Assembly (NCBI GenBank): GCA_002354055.1
Contig: DEKW01000003.1
Coordinates: forward strand, 97,934-161,933
DNA length: 64,000 nt
Direction: 5' to 3'
From: Bacteroidales bacterium UBA2712
GTDB taxonomy: Bacteria > Bacteroidota > Bacteroidia > Bacteroidales > Paludibacteraceae
Positions 36,891 to 44,421 of the stretch are shown piece by piece; within the stretch, counting starts at the first letter, position 1, and each line of letters starts with the position of its first letter. The notes under the pieces were generated by a model. It saw only the letters and a program-made list of their open reading frames with translations. It was not told the DNA's origin and did no database searches. Position numbers and translations under genes: made by a program.

Positions 36891-37160
36891 AACTACCGAT
36901 ATTGCAATCTATAACAACGCCGAGGGCTTGCGCTTATGTTAGTGTACGGTATATAGTGTATAGTGTATGATGTATGATGTATATGGCGTAATGAATGAAT
37001 GTTTAACGTGTAGAGAATGAAACGCACTAACGTCTAAAATTATAAATCGATGGACAAAAAGAAGTGATTTTGTCCACTCGAATGATAAAACTGAACAAAA
37101 TGAAAGCCTACCTTCTCGTTAAATTATTGCTATCCAACTTTCGTGGATGAAGAGAAAGTG
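36887..37160 (+). pseudogene. Internally deleted GT2 gene remnant
   Basis: The ATGA overlap at 36887 opens a frame whose bases TAACAACGCCGAGGGCTTGCG match the GT2 start at 40802 (YNNAEGLR), then coding ends. At 37101-37150 bases encoding KAYLLVKLLLSNFRG match the conserved tail (KAYRLGKLLL) of the enzymes at 23124 and 24415. Between the ends lie heptamer repeats (TATAGTG/TATGATG, 36950-36985). It looks like a glycosyltransferase gene that kept only its two ends. Confidence 0.6.
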
Positions 37161-37246
37161 AAGGTGAAATAATGATGTGCTAAACATAACGGTTACAATT
37201 TGAAACCAGTTGAAATTGCCTACTTGCCCGCCCAAAATCAATCGGC

Positions 37247-37346
37247 GACAAATACTCGAATCGGCGATAAATCGGCGAGAAACAAGACACCAACTACTGA
37301 GAAAACTACCCAGAAAAGTTCACAGAAAAGTGCGACGCTGTCGCAC
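37247..37346. repeat. ATCGGCGA repeats and mini-hairpin
   Basis: ATCGGCGA occurs three times (from 37239, 37260 and 37270). GTGCGAC (37330-37336) and GTCGCAC (37340-37346) form a perfect 7-bp stem with loop GCT. No gene is visible between 37161 and 37383. Confidence 0.5.
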
Positions 37347-37383
37347 GAATTTAGCCCAAAATAAAGAAAAAATGTAAAATAAT

Positions 37384-37424
37384 CCCTATATGCTTGCATA
37401 TATGGGATTTTTTTTGTAATTTTG
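37384..37424 (+). promoter_or_regulatory. Fused terminator hairpin and promoter
   Basis: A hairpin from CCC (37384) to GGG (37404-37406) precedes a T-run. TTG in its loop (37394-37396) lies 20 bp before TAATTTTG (37417-37424). It would end the long polysaccharide operon and start the SatD-like gene. Confidence 0.65.
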
Positions 37425-37458
37425 CAGCGCAAAATTGTTAGTTGAATCCCAAGGGTAT

Positions 37459-37536
37459 GTCAAGTGAAGGAACTTGACAATGGGAAAGTCAAGTGAAATA
37501 GCTTGACAATTAAAAAGTCAAGCGAAATGACTTGAC
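37459..37536. promoter_or_regulatory. Three tandem hairpins with 29-bp period
   Basis: GTCAAG-8 nt-CTTGAC occurs at 37459-37478, 37488-37507 and 37517-37536, exactly 29 bp apart. Arms are identical; loops differ (TGAAGGAA, TGAAATAG, CGAAATGA). They lie in the untranslated leader between the promoter and the ATG at 37561. They could be operators for the HTH of that protein or RNA hairpins controlling it. Confidence 0.75.
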
Positions 37537-37560
37537 GCATATGAAAAGCTCAATAGATAT

Positions 37561-38202
37561 ATGAAAGGAATTATTACTGCTGATGTTGTTGGATCGACCC
37601 AAATGGATGCTGAGGTTAGAAATGCCTTGCCTGAGATTTTGAATGAGATTGCAGATTCTATGCGAGGGATAACTCCCTTACATTTGGAAATGTACAGGGG
37701 AGATAGTTTCCAAATTGTCGTAGATAATTATGAAAAAGCTCCTTTTGTGGCCGTGTTAATACGTATTGGGTTGATGCGTAATAGCTGCATGGCAAATATG
37801 AGCAAATTAGATGCGCGGGTTTCCGTGGGAATCGGGAATGTGAGCTATATGGCAGATACAATCGGAAAATCGGATGGAGAGGCATTTGTCTTATCGGGCA
37901 GAGCCTTTGACCACTTGGGGAAAAAGCGCTTAGTTATGGTAACTTCTAATGAACTGGTCAATGGCGAATTGGCTGTGTATGAATCTATATTGGATGAGTT
38001 GCTAAGCGATGTAACGTGTGCTCGTAGTCGTACCATCTTTGCGCATTTGCTTAATCCAGAGTTAACAATGGAGAAAATTGGACATTTATTAGGAATGTCT
38101 AAACAGGCTGTTAGTCAAGCTTATCGCGCAACTAGAGTTGCCATTATAGACTTAGTACTAAAGAGAATAGAGTATGTTTTATCAAATTATTTAAGAAAAT
38201 GA
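37561..38202 (+). CDS. SatD-like/cyclase-like protein with C-terminal HTH
   Basis: The 213-aa protein starts MKGIITADVVGSTQMD and has MYRGDSFQIVV and ARVSVGIGNVSYM. This pattern recalls both SatD proteins and class III nucleotide cyclases (ADxxGST, GDxF, VxIGIxxG). The C-terminal 55 residues form a helix-turn-helix (LTMEKIGHLLGMSKQAVSQAYRA). Cyclase activity is uncertain since the second metal Asp is in an unusual context. It overlaps the DUF3307 gene by 4 bp; the SatD/DUF3307 pairing is seen in other bacteria. Confidence 0.6.
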   Translation: MKGIITADVVGSTQMDAEVRNALPEILNEIADSMRGITPLHLEMYRGDSFQIVVDNYEKAPFVAVLIRIGLMRNSCMANMSKLDARVSVGIGNVSYMADTIGKSDGEAFVLSGRAFDHLGKKRLVMVTSNELVNGELAVYESILDELLSDVTCARSRTIFAHLLNPELTMEKIGHLLGMSKQAVSQAYRATRVAIIDLVLKRIEYVLSNYLRK

Positions 38203-39011
38203 ACTATATATTACTTATTAAATTGCTATTAGCGCATGTGCTGGGAGATTTTGTGTTACAATGGAAAGATCTTTGTAATACAAAACAAGATTTATCGAAA
38301 TTGAAAGGGTGGTGGGCTCAGATGCTACATGCGTTGATTCAAGCCATTTTTGCATATATTTTGGTGATGGATTGGACTAATTGGATTATCCCAGTTGTCA
38401 TCTTCTGTTCGCATTTATTAATCGATGTGTTGAAGTCTTGGTTGTGTAAAGAGGACGATGTGTGGCCTTTTGTGTTTGATCAATTGGCTCATGTGGCAGT
38501 AATTATCGCATTATCTTTTATATTTGTTGATACAGCTCAATGTTTTCTGATTGAGATTAAGTACTTGGTAATGCTTTTGGCATACATACTAATGACTAGT
38601 CCAACGTCTATCTTTATAAGCAAATTTTATAATCAATGGAATAATAAGGAAGAAGAGGATAATAAGGTAGCTAATAAGGTAGATAATAAGGTAGATAATA
38701 AGGTAGATAATAAGGTAGATAATAAGGATGGGGGTGGTAACAATCAAACACCTCCCTCTCTCCCGCGAGGAGGAGAATTTATCGGCAAACTGGAACGTGT
38801 ACTGCTTTTGACATTCATTTTCGTCGGTTATCCAGAAGGGATTGGCTTTTTGTTAGCCGCGAAATCTATTTTCCGCTTCGGAGACTTGCAACAAAGTGGG
38901 GAGTTAAAGTTGACAGAGTATGTGCTAATAGGAACGTTTCTTAGTTTTGCTATTGCAGTCCTGGTAGGATATGGTGCGCTCAAGTTAATAAAAATTCTCA
39001 AGGTTCAGTGA
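38199..39011 (+). CDS. DUF3307 membrane protein with VDNK repeat
   Basis: The 270-aa protein has the DUF3307 N-terminus (LLIKLLLAHVLGDFVLQW) and about six to seven hydrophobic helices. A cytosolic loop (about residues 150-180) contains NKVDN units from a 12-bp tandem DNA repeat (about 38657-38728), then TPPSLPRGGE, which resembles a spread intergenic sequence. The 12-bp unit keeps the frame whatever the copy number, so length variation would be tolerated. It is coupled to the upstream regulator-like gene. Confidence 0.75.
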   Translation: MNYILLIKLLLAHVLGDFVLQWKDLCNTKQDLSKLKGWWAQMLHALIQAIFAYILVMDWTNWIIPVVIFCSHLLIDVLKSWLCKEDDVWPFVFDQLAHVAVIIALSFIFVDTAQCFLIEIKYLVMLLAYILMTSPTSIFISKFYNQWNNKEEEDNKVANKVDNKVDNKVDNKVDNKDGGGNNQTPPSLPRGGEFIGKLERVLLLTFIFVGYPEGIGFLLAAKSIFRFGDLQQSGELKLTEYVLIGTFLSFAIAVLVGYGALKLIKILKVQ

Positions 39012-39018
39012 ATTAAGA

Positions 39019-39061
39019 GAACATAGAAAGGATGTTGAATCATGATATCTACTATGTTCTA
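39019..39061. repeat. 9-bp inverted repeat
   Basis: AGAACATAG (39019-39027) and CTATGTTCT (39053-39061) are perfect complements with a 25-bp spacer. It may be a terminator of the SatD/DUF3307 pair or an operator; there is no T-run. Confidence 0.35.
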
Positions 39062-39152
39062 TAACGGAAAAATCGGCAGGGGGGAGTAAGGGATAGGACA
39101 CGACTATGGAGAAAAAACGAAACCCATACATAGAATTAATATATAATCGTAG

Positions 39153-40091
39153 ATGAGAATTATGTTATTATTACTGGATATAGGTATGCAAGGAGATACA
39201 ATACAGCATTTAAGGAACATCAATGATAATATTGATGCTGTTAGGCGTATAATAGATGTTTCAAATTCTACAATTGCCAATGAAATCAGTGCAGTAAATA
39301 CGATGCTCGTGGCTTTTACAATAGTGTTTGGAGTGGTGGGTGTATTTTTAGGATGGTATATTTCATTGCTCCATAGGAAAGTTAGTAAGATGAGCGATAA
39401 TATTGCCGAGAAAGAGCAAAAGATTATTAATCTGGCGAATACTGTAGAAGAAACAGATAGAAAAATTCATACTAACATCGGTGGCCTTTATGAGGATTTG
39501 AGAAAGGAAGAAACGATGACACTATTGCGCCGTTTAGAAGAAGAGCCTCTAGATATTTCAAATTTGTCCAGTTTACTTATGACCCGTACTTTAAGTGGCG
39601 AAGGATTTGTAATCTTAAAGAAAGCATATATAAAGCTAAAGTCTCTTGGCCCAGAAATTGATCAAAATAGAGTTGTCGAGCCGAGTTTCAGACAGCAATA
39701 TATTATTATCTTTTTTCAACATTATCTGCGAGAAGCCATATTGGATGAAGAGTTGAGACCTGATGTTGTTAAGGATTATAAGCGAAGTATGCAATGTGCC
39801 TTTAAACGCGATATCATAAAATCAACAGAAGATTTTTGTTTGGCATTGAGCGAAGACAAAGTTCAATTTGATAAGGTTTTATTATTAGCAGATTATCTTA
39901 AGGCATTAAACCACTCTGGTTATCGTAATTTGATAGAGTTAAAAAATATATTTCAAGAAAAACTAAACTCTAATGTATTAGTAGATGCAATTGATAAATG
40001 CACTACAGACAAGGAGTATTTAGGATTATTTGGAGTTGCCGCCCCAACAGAGTCGGCTGAGAAAACAGAAAATCCAGATGGAGTGAAGTAA
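39153..40091 (+). CDS. Membrane-anchored coiled-coil protein
   Basis: The 312-aa protein has one strong TM helix (about 50-72, MLVAFTIVFGVVGVFLGWYISLL) followed by a coiled coil (about 75-120) and a helical cytoplasmic domain. No family is recognised. It sits alone between the SatD/DUF3307 pair and a truncated glycosyltransferase, and is possibly a third member of that module. Confidence 0.5.
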   Translation: MRIMLLLLDIGMQGDTIQHLRNINDNIDAVRRIIDVSNSTIANEISAVNTMLVAFTIVFGVVGVFLGWYISLLHRKVSKMSDNIAEKEQKIINLANTVEETDRKIHTNIGGLYEDLRKEETMTLLRRLEEEPLDISNLSSLLMTRTLSGEGFVILKKAYIKLKSLGPEIDQNRVVEPSFRQQYIIIFFQHYLREAILDEELRPDVVKDYKRSMQCAFKRDIIKSTEDFCLALSEDKVQFDKVLLLADYLKALNHSGYRNLIELKNIFQEKLNSNVLVDAIDKCTTDKEYLGLFGVAAPTESAEKTENPDGVK

Positions 40092-40113
40092 TGCCAATCT
40101 CTAATAAACGATA

Positions 40114-40296
40114 ATGAAATTATCTGTTATCATATTATCCTATGCCATAGACGAGGAAGTCTATCGGATGAATTGCAGGGCGATCGAGTCGCTGTACGCT
40201 TCGGAAGAGTGGGAGTTAACGAATGAAGGAATTGTGGAGTTAGCGAATGAACGCAAAATTTCCAATCTCCAATCTTCAATCTTTAAAAATCAATAA
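40114..40296 (+). pseudogene. 5' stub of a GT2 gene ending in repeats
   Basis: The 60-codon frame starts MKLSVIILSYAIDEEVYRMNCRAIESLYASEEW, an authentic GT2 beginning. It then runs into AACGARTG-type units (ELTNEGIVELANER) and CCAATCT heptamers (40260-40282) before the stop. The catalytic domain is missing. Confidence 0.65.
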
Positions 40297-40307
40297 TCAA
40301 TAAAAAA

Positions 40308-40673
40308 GTGAACTCAAAAGATCAACTATATAAAGAAAAATTCATGGCTTTCGCTATTAGGATAGTTAAACTTAAGAACTATCTCAACGAGCAGAAGCAT
40401 GAGTATAACATAGCCGATCAGATTCAGCGTTCGGGCACTGCTATCGGAGCCAACCATCGTGAAGCAATTGCAGCGGAAAGCGAGGTGGACTTTGTACATA
40501 AATTGGCCATCGCACAAAAAGAATGCAATGAAACATTATATTGGTTAGAATTATTGAAGGCTACAGACTATATTGATGAAAAACTTTATAATAGTCTATA
40601 TGCTGACGCAGAAGAAATAATGCGAATGCATACTGCAAGTATCATAACTGTCAAGAAAAGACTTAGGAAATGA
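40308..40673 (+). CDS. Four-helix-bundle (S23-type) protein
   Basis: The 121-aa protein has the family pattern: VKLKNYLNEQKHEYNIADQI, RSGTAIGANHREAIAAES and FVHKLAIAQKECNETLYWLELL. Relatives occur in 23S rRNA intervening sequences, and the fold is shared with the Avd accessory protein of diversity-generating retroelements. The function of free-standing copies is unknown. A GTG start at 40308 gives the full first helix. The copy is flanked by repeats on both sides, like all other members in this window. Confidence 0.8.
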   Translation: MNSKDQLYKEKFMAFAIRIVKLKNYLNEQKHEYNIADQIQRSGTAIGANHREAIAAESEVDFVHKLAIAQKECNETLYWLELLKATDYIDEKLYNSLYADAEEIMRMHTASIITVKKRLRK

Positions 40674-40702
40674 TAAAATGGTGCGAATGGTGAAAATGAG
40701 TC

Positions 40703-40780
40703 CACCATTAGCGCGTAGCGCGCTCACCATTAATCAATAAGCAATATCATCACACCATTAGCGCGAAGCGCGCTCACCAT
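40703..40780. repeat. CACCATTA repeats flanking GC mini-hairpins
   Basis: CACCATTA flanks AGCGCG-TAG-CGCGCT (40710-40724) and AGCGCG-AAG-CGCGCT (40760-40774). The same design with another palindrome is found at 10381-10428 after a four-helix-bundle relic. Confidence 0.7.
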
Positions 40781-40801
40781 TTAGCAATTATCAATAAAGT
40801 A

Positions 40802-41770
40802 ATGAAATTAAGCATCATAACCATAAACTACAACAACGCCGAAGGCTTGCGTAAGACCCTTGCTTCTGTAGCCGCACAAACCTATCGCAACATCGAGCAT
40901 ATCATCGTCGATGGTGGTTCGACGGATGGTTCGGTTGATATCATCCGTGAGTACGAAGAAACCATACACCATACACCATACACCATACACCTCATTTGGC
41001 TTTCGGAGAAAGACAATGGCATCTACAACGCTATGAATCATGGCATTGAGATAGCCCTCGGACGCCGTGTCGTCAACGATAATCACACATCCGAACGTGA
41101 CCATACACCATACACCGTACACCATACACCGTCGCAATCCGATTGCGACTACATCCAAATCCTGAATAGTGGTGATCTCCTCGCCGCTCCCGATGTCACC
41201 GAGCGGATGATGGCTGCCCTTCATTCGTTCACTCGTTCAACGTTAAACGACAAAATCGGCATCCCGATTTTGTATGGCAACATGCTCAAATCATACGACG
41301 GCAAAACGATCATCAATCGTGATACCTGTGGTGGCGATATGTACACTCCGGAGTCATTTTTGTATTTCTATAAGGGTACGTTAAATCACGATTGCGCCTA
41401 TATCCGCCGTGATTTATTCGAGAAATATGGCCTTTATAACGAGGATATGAAGATTTGTTCCGATTGGGAATGGTACGTGCGGGCTATTGTGCTTGGCGGA
41501 GAGAAACCGGTATATACCAATATTGATGTAACCATCTTTGATATGAACGGCGTGAGTGAGAGTAGTGGCAAGAACGCGGATATCATCAAGCGCGAGCGCC
41601 GCGAGTACCTGGAGTCCATCCTTCCTCCGGCTATTCTGCATGATTACGATATGTTCTCCTTCCCCATAACGCAATATCAAAGACTAAAGACGCATCATCT
41701 CTGGGGAGTTGTTTATTTTATGGAACGGGTTCTGTTTAAACTCGAGAAATGGCATGTTCTGCGAGGGTAA
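40802..41770 (+). CDS. Glycosyltransferase family 2 with multiple repeat inserts
   Basis: The 322-aa GT2 has KLSIITINYNNAEGLRKTLAS, VDGGSTDGSVDIIREYE, NDGIYNAMNHGIEIA-type sequence and LNSGDLL. Inside the catalytic domain are CCATACA heptamers (40962-40991 and 41101-41130), a perfect 8-bp-stem hairpin (41131-41149), an AACGARTG-type tract (41221-41248) and a 10-bp-stem hairpin (41249-41272). All preserve the frame and lie in predicted loops. Whether the enzyme is active is not certain, but its core motifs are complete. Confidence 0.8.
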   Translation: MKLSIITINYNNAEGLRKTLASVAAQTYRNIEHIIVDGGSTDGSVDIIREYEETIHHTPYTIHLIWLSEKDNGIYNAMNHGIEIALGRRVVNDNHTSERDHTPYTVHHTPSQSDCDYIQILNSGDLLAAPDVTERMMAALHSFTRSTLNDKIGIPILYGNMLKSYDGKTIINRDTCGGDMYTPESFLYFYKGTLNHDCAYIRRDLFEKYGLYNEDMKICSDWEWYVRAIVLGGEKPVYTNIDVTIFDMNGVSESSGKNADIIKRERREYLESILPPAILHDYDMFSFPITQYQRLKTHHLWGVVYFMERVLFKLEKWHVLRG

Positions 41771-41823
41771 CGAACTAATGAAGGTTGAACGAATGAAGGT
41801 TGAACGAGTGAACGAGTGAAGAT
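41768..41823. repeat. AACGARTG-type repeat tract
   Basis: Units such as AATGAAGGTTGAACG and AACGAGTG repeat across this short spacer, between the GT2 stop and the next four-helix-bundle gene. Confidence 0.7.
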
Positions 41824-42207
41824 ATGAACGAGGCAAAATATAGTTATAAAAACCTAGATGTATACAAGGAAGCCAAGATTCTTGTAATGATGGTATATAA
41901 GTTGCTCAAACAATTTCCCAAGGAAGAGCAGTATGCGCTATGTGATCAGCTTCGCCGCGCAGTAATATCCATACCATCAAATGTGGCTGAAGGAAGTGGG
42001 CGTACCTCAATGAAAGATCAAGCTCATTTTATCGAGATCGCTTTTGGCTCGTTAATGGAAGTTGATTGTCAAATGGATATTGCTCATGATTTAGGGTGTA
42101 TTACTCAAAATGAGTTGGACACAATATGCCTACAAATCAGTCGCATAGCAGCGATGTTATCTGTAATGCGGAATAAGTGCCTTCAACGTTCAGTCGTTAA
42201 TCGTTAA
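41824..42207 (+). CDS. Four-helix-bundle (S23-type) protein
   Basis: The 127-aa protein belongs to the other common branch of the family: YKNLDVYKEAKILVMMVYKLL, LCDQLRRAVISIPSNVAEGSGR and FIEIAFGSLMEVDCQ. The last residues (LQRSVVNR) are encoded by the reverse complement of the local AACGARTG-type repeat, so the repeat has shaped the C-terminus. Confidence 0.85.
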   Translation: MNEAKYSYKNLDVYKEAKILVMMVYKLLKQFPKEEQYALCDQLRRAVISIPSNVAEGSGRTSMKDQAHFIEIAFGSLMEVDCQMDIAHDLGCITQNELDTICLQISRIAAMLSVMRNKCLQRSVVNR

Positions 42208-42218
42208 ACGTTATTAAA

Positions 42219-43223
42219 ATGAAACTTAGCATCATCGTTCCGATATATAATGTGGAGCAGTATCTGCGCAAATGTGTAGATTCGCTTCTCGCTCAGGACA
42301 TTTCGGATTACGAAATCATCCTCGTTGATGACGGAAGTACCGACAACAGCGGTGCTATCTGCGATGAGTATACCTCTCCTTCATTCGTTAATTCGTTAAC
42401 TCGTTCAGTCGTTATAAAGGTAATCCATCAGGAGAATGGTGGACTAAGCGCTGCGCGAAATTCAGGTATTGAGGTAGCGCAAGGAAAGTATATCATGTTT
42501 GTTGATTCAGACGACTACATAGAACCTAACGTATTATCCGGTTTAATAGCTCAAGTAGAACGTGATAATTTGGATGTACTGCGTTATAGATTACAATATG
42601 TGAATCCGCAATATGAGGCTTACAATCCATATAAGTCTGATTCGTTCAAGGGAAACGATTATTCCGAAGAGGTTACCGATGGTGTGACATTCTTGAATAA
42701 ACGAATGAACACGCAATGTTATGCATGGGTATTCTTGATAAAGCGGAACTTAATCATAGACGATAGATGTATAGATGATAGATGTTTGTTCACGGAAGGA
42801 ATCTATTTCGAAGACACCGATTGGACCCCGAGGATGTTAGTAAGAGCCCACCGTGTAGCCAGTACGAATACGGTTGTTTATAACTACTTCCAGCGAGAGG
42901 GGAGTATTACTAAGGCGGTTAATCGGAGCAAACAACAGAAAGTCCTCGATGACAAAATGCGTTTAATTAGCGAAATGCAGCGGCAGGCGAAGGAATTGCA
43001 AGACAAAGGATTAAACAACGCATGGTTCAACCGCATGATTGCGGATACAGTCATTAGCGTCATTGGTATATTGAGTGTGGATTTCTATAGTGAACGGAAG
43101 GCTTATTTGGAACAATTGAAAGTGATGAATATATATCCACTCCAATCCCAATTACCCAAAGCGAAATTAATCAACTTCTCTCCGCGATTAGCAGTAGAGA
43201 TATTGCATATTAAGAACAGATGA
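42219..43223 (+). CDS. Glycosyltransferase family 2 (EpsJ-like)
   Basis: The 334-aa enzyme has LSIIVPIYNVEQYLRKCVDSL, LVDDGSTDNSGAICDEY, NGGLSAARNSGIEVA and FVDSDDYIEP (DXD). Between CDEY and the usual KVIHQENGG there is an insert SPSFVNSLTRSVV encoded by a reverse-oriented AACGARTG-type tract (42377-42416). The stop overlaps the next gene by ATGA. Confidence 0.85.
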   Translation: MKLSIIVPIYNVEQYLRKCVDSLLAQDISDYEIILVDDGSTDNSGAICDEYTSPSFVNSLTRSVVIKVIHQENGGLSAARNSGIEVAQGKYIMFVDSDDYIEPNVLSGLIAQVERDNLDVLRYRLQYVNPQYEAYNPYKSDSFKGNDYSEEVTDGVTFLNKRMNTQCYAWVFLIKRNLIIDDRCIDDRCLFTEGIYFEDTDWTPRMLVRAHRVASTNTVVYNYFQREGSITKAVNRSKQQKVLDDKMRLISEMQRQAKELQDKGLNNAWFNRMIADTVISVIGILSVDFYSERKAYLEQLKVMNIYPLQSQLPKAKLINFSPRLAVEILHIKNR

Positions 43224-44281
43224 AAATAATAGTTGATCCGAGAAGTAGTTATTCGTATGGCTCTTTTTATATGGAAGAGTTGAAACGAGTGTGCAAGAAT
43301 AATTTGCATTATAGTCTCAATCCATTCAAAAAACTTGGAATGCTATGGAATGATATGCGATTTATCATAGAAGTTGAAGGTAAACAAACGAAATACTACC
43401 TCCATCTAAGCGATTCATATAGAATTCTTGAACAAGACTATGAATGGTGCGATGTTTATGGATCAGTAAACGCAAACTTTGCTCATTATCCGCAAGAGAA
43501 ATATCCTAAGTTAGTTTCATTAGTTCCTTCATTCGGAGTTAGAGACACCTCCTTGATTGGGATGATGTATACTTCCTTTTGCAATCTGTGTAAAGCCCCC
43601 GGATTAGTTACTCATCGGACCGAATGGAATAAGGTCCTACAAGATAATGAAGTAAGGCTGTTCCCAAATATAAAGCGTTATTTCGGGCGAGCATACAAGA
43701 CATGGAAGAATCGTTTGCCATTATCTGCGTATGATAATCATATTGTATCTAAAGATAATTATGTATTCTTCTTGTGCACATTATGGTATAGTGATGAATG
43801 GAACAAGAATGATGAAGGTGTAAATTTACGTAGAGCCTACTTTATAGAAGCGTGTAAATCAATACCGACCTGCAAATTCGAAGGTGGACTTCTAAGTCAC
43901 GGGGGGGCGCATAAATCAATACCAAACAACGTCGCAACGGATCAAAAAGAGCCATTTGCATCGTGGATAGAGAAGACAAAGCGCAGTGCGTTGGTGTTTA
44001 ATACACCGGCATTCTGGGATTGTCACGGGTGGAAGTTAGGCGAGTATTTGGCATTAGGAAAATGTATTGTATCAACTAAACTCAGTAATGACTTGCCGCA
44101 CCCTTTGGAGCATGGAGTGAATATCCACTTTGTGGAGAATAGTGAAGAATCTATGCGCGAAGCAGTAGAGTATATTTTAACTCATCCGGACTACCGCCAT
44201 AAATTAGAAAAGGGCGCGAGAGAATACTGGGAGACGTACGGAACTCCGAAAGCAAGTTTGAAATTATTAGGAATAAAGTGA
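43220..44281 (+). CDS. Glycosyltransferase, GT10/exostosin-like
   Basis: The 353-aa protein has a C-terminal segment FNTPAFWDCHGWKLGEYLALGKCIVSTKLSNDLPHPLEHG, typical of GT-B nucleotide-sugar sites in exostosin-like and fucosyltransferase-related families. The N-terminal half has no recognisable motif. It lies in the middle of the glycosyltransferase string; the sugar transferred is unknown. Confidence 0.55.
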   Translation: MKIIVDPRSSYSYGSFYMEELKRVCKNNLHYSLNPFKKLGMLWNDMRFIIEVEGKQTKYYLHLSDSYRILEQDYEWCDVYGSVNANFAHYPQEKYPKLVSLVPSFGVRDTSLIGMMYTSFCNLCKAPGLVTHRTEWNKVLQDNEVRLFPNIKRYFGRAYKTWKNRLPLSAYDNHIVSKDNYVFFLCTLWYSDEWNKNDEGVNLRRAYFIEACKSIPTCKFEGGLLSHGGAHKSIPNNVATDQKEPFASWIEKTKRSALVFNTPAFWDCHGWKLGEYLALGKCIVSTKLSNDLPHPLEHGVNIHFVENSEESMREAVEYILTHPDYRHKLEKGAREYWETYGTPKASLKLLGIK

Positions 44282-44318
44282 AAGCGTTCCGATAGCGTAC
44301 TATTTGAAATAAATATAT

Positions 44319-44387
44319 ATGAATAACAGTAAACCATTATTGATTATTCTTCCGCTGGTCTTTAATGAGGCATGGATATTTGGATGA
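44319..44387 (+). pseudogene. 5' stub of a GT2 gene
   Basis: A 22-codon frame MNNSKPLLIILPLVFNEAWIFG is followed by TGA. Bases 44354-44380 are nearly identical to the start of the intact gene at 45515 (PVFNEAWIL). Only this 5' end remains. Confidence 0.6.
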
Positions 44388-44421
44388 AAGTAGTGAAATA
44401 TTTTGGTGATAATATAGAAAT

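Noticed and set aside
37459..37536. Possible mini CRISPR array
   Set aside because: The unit is a 20-bp palindrome with 9-bp spacers, far too short for spacers, and no cas genes are nearby.
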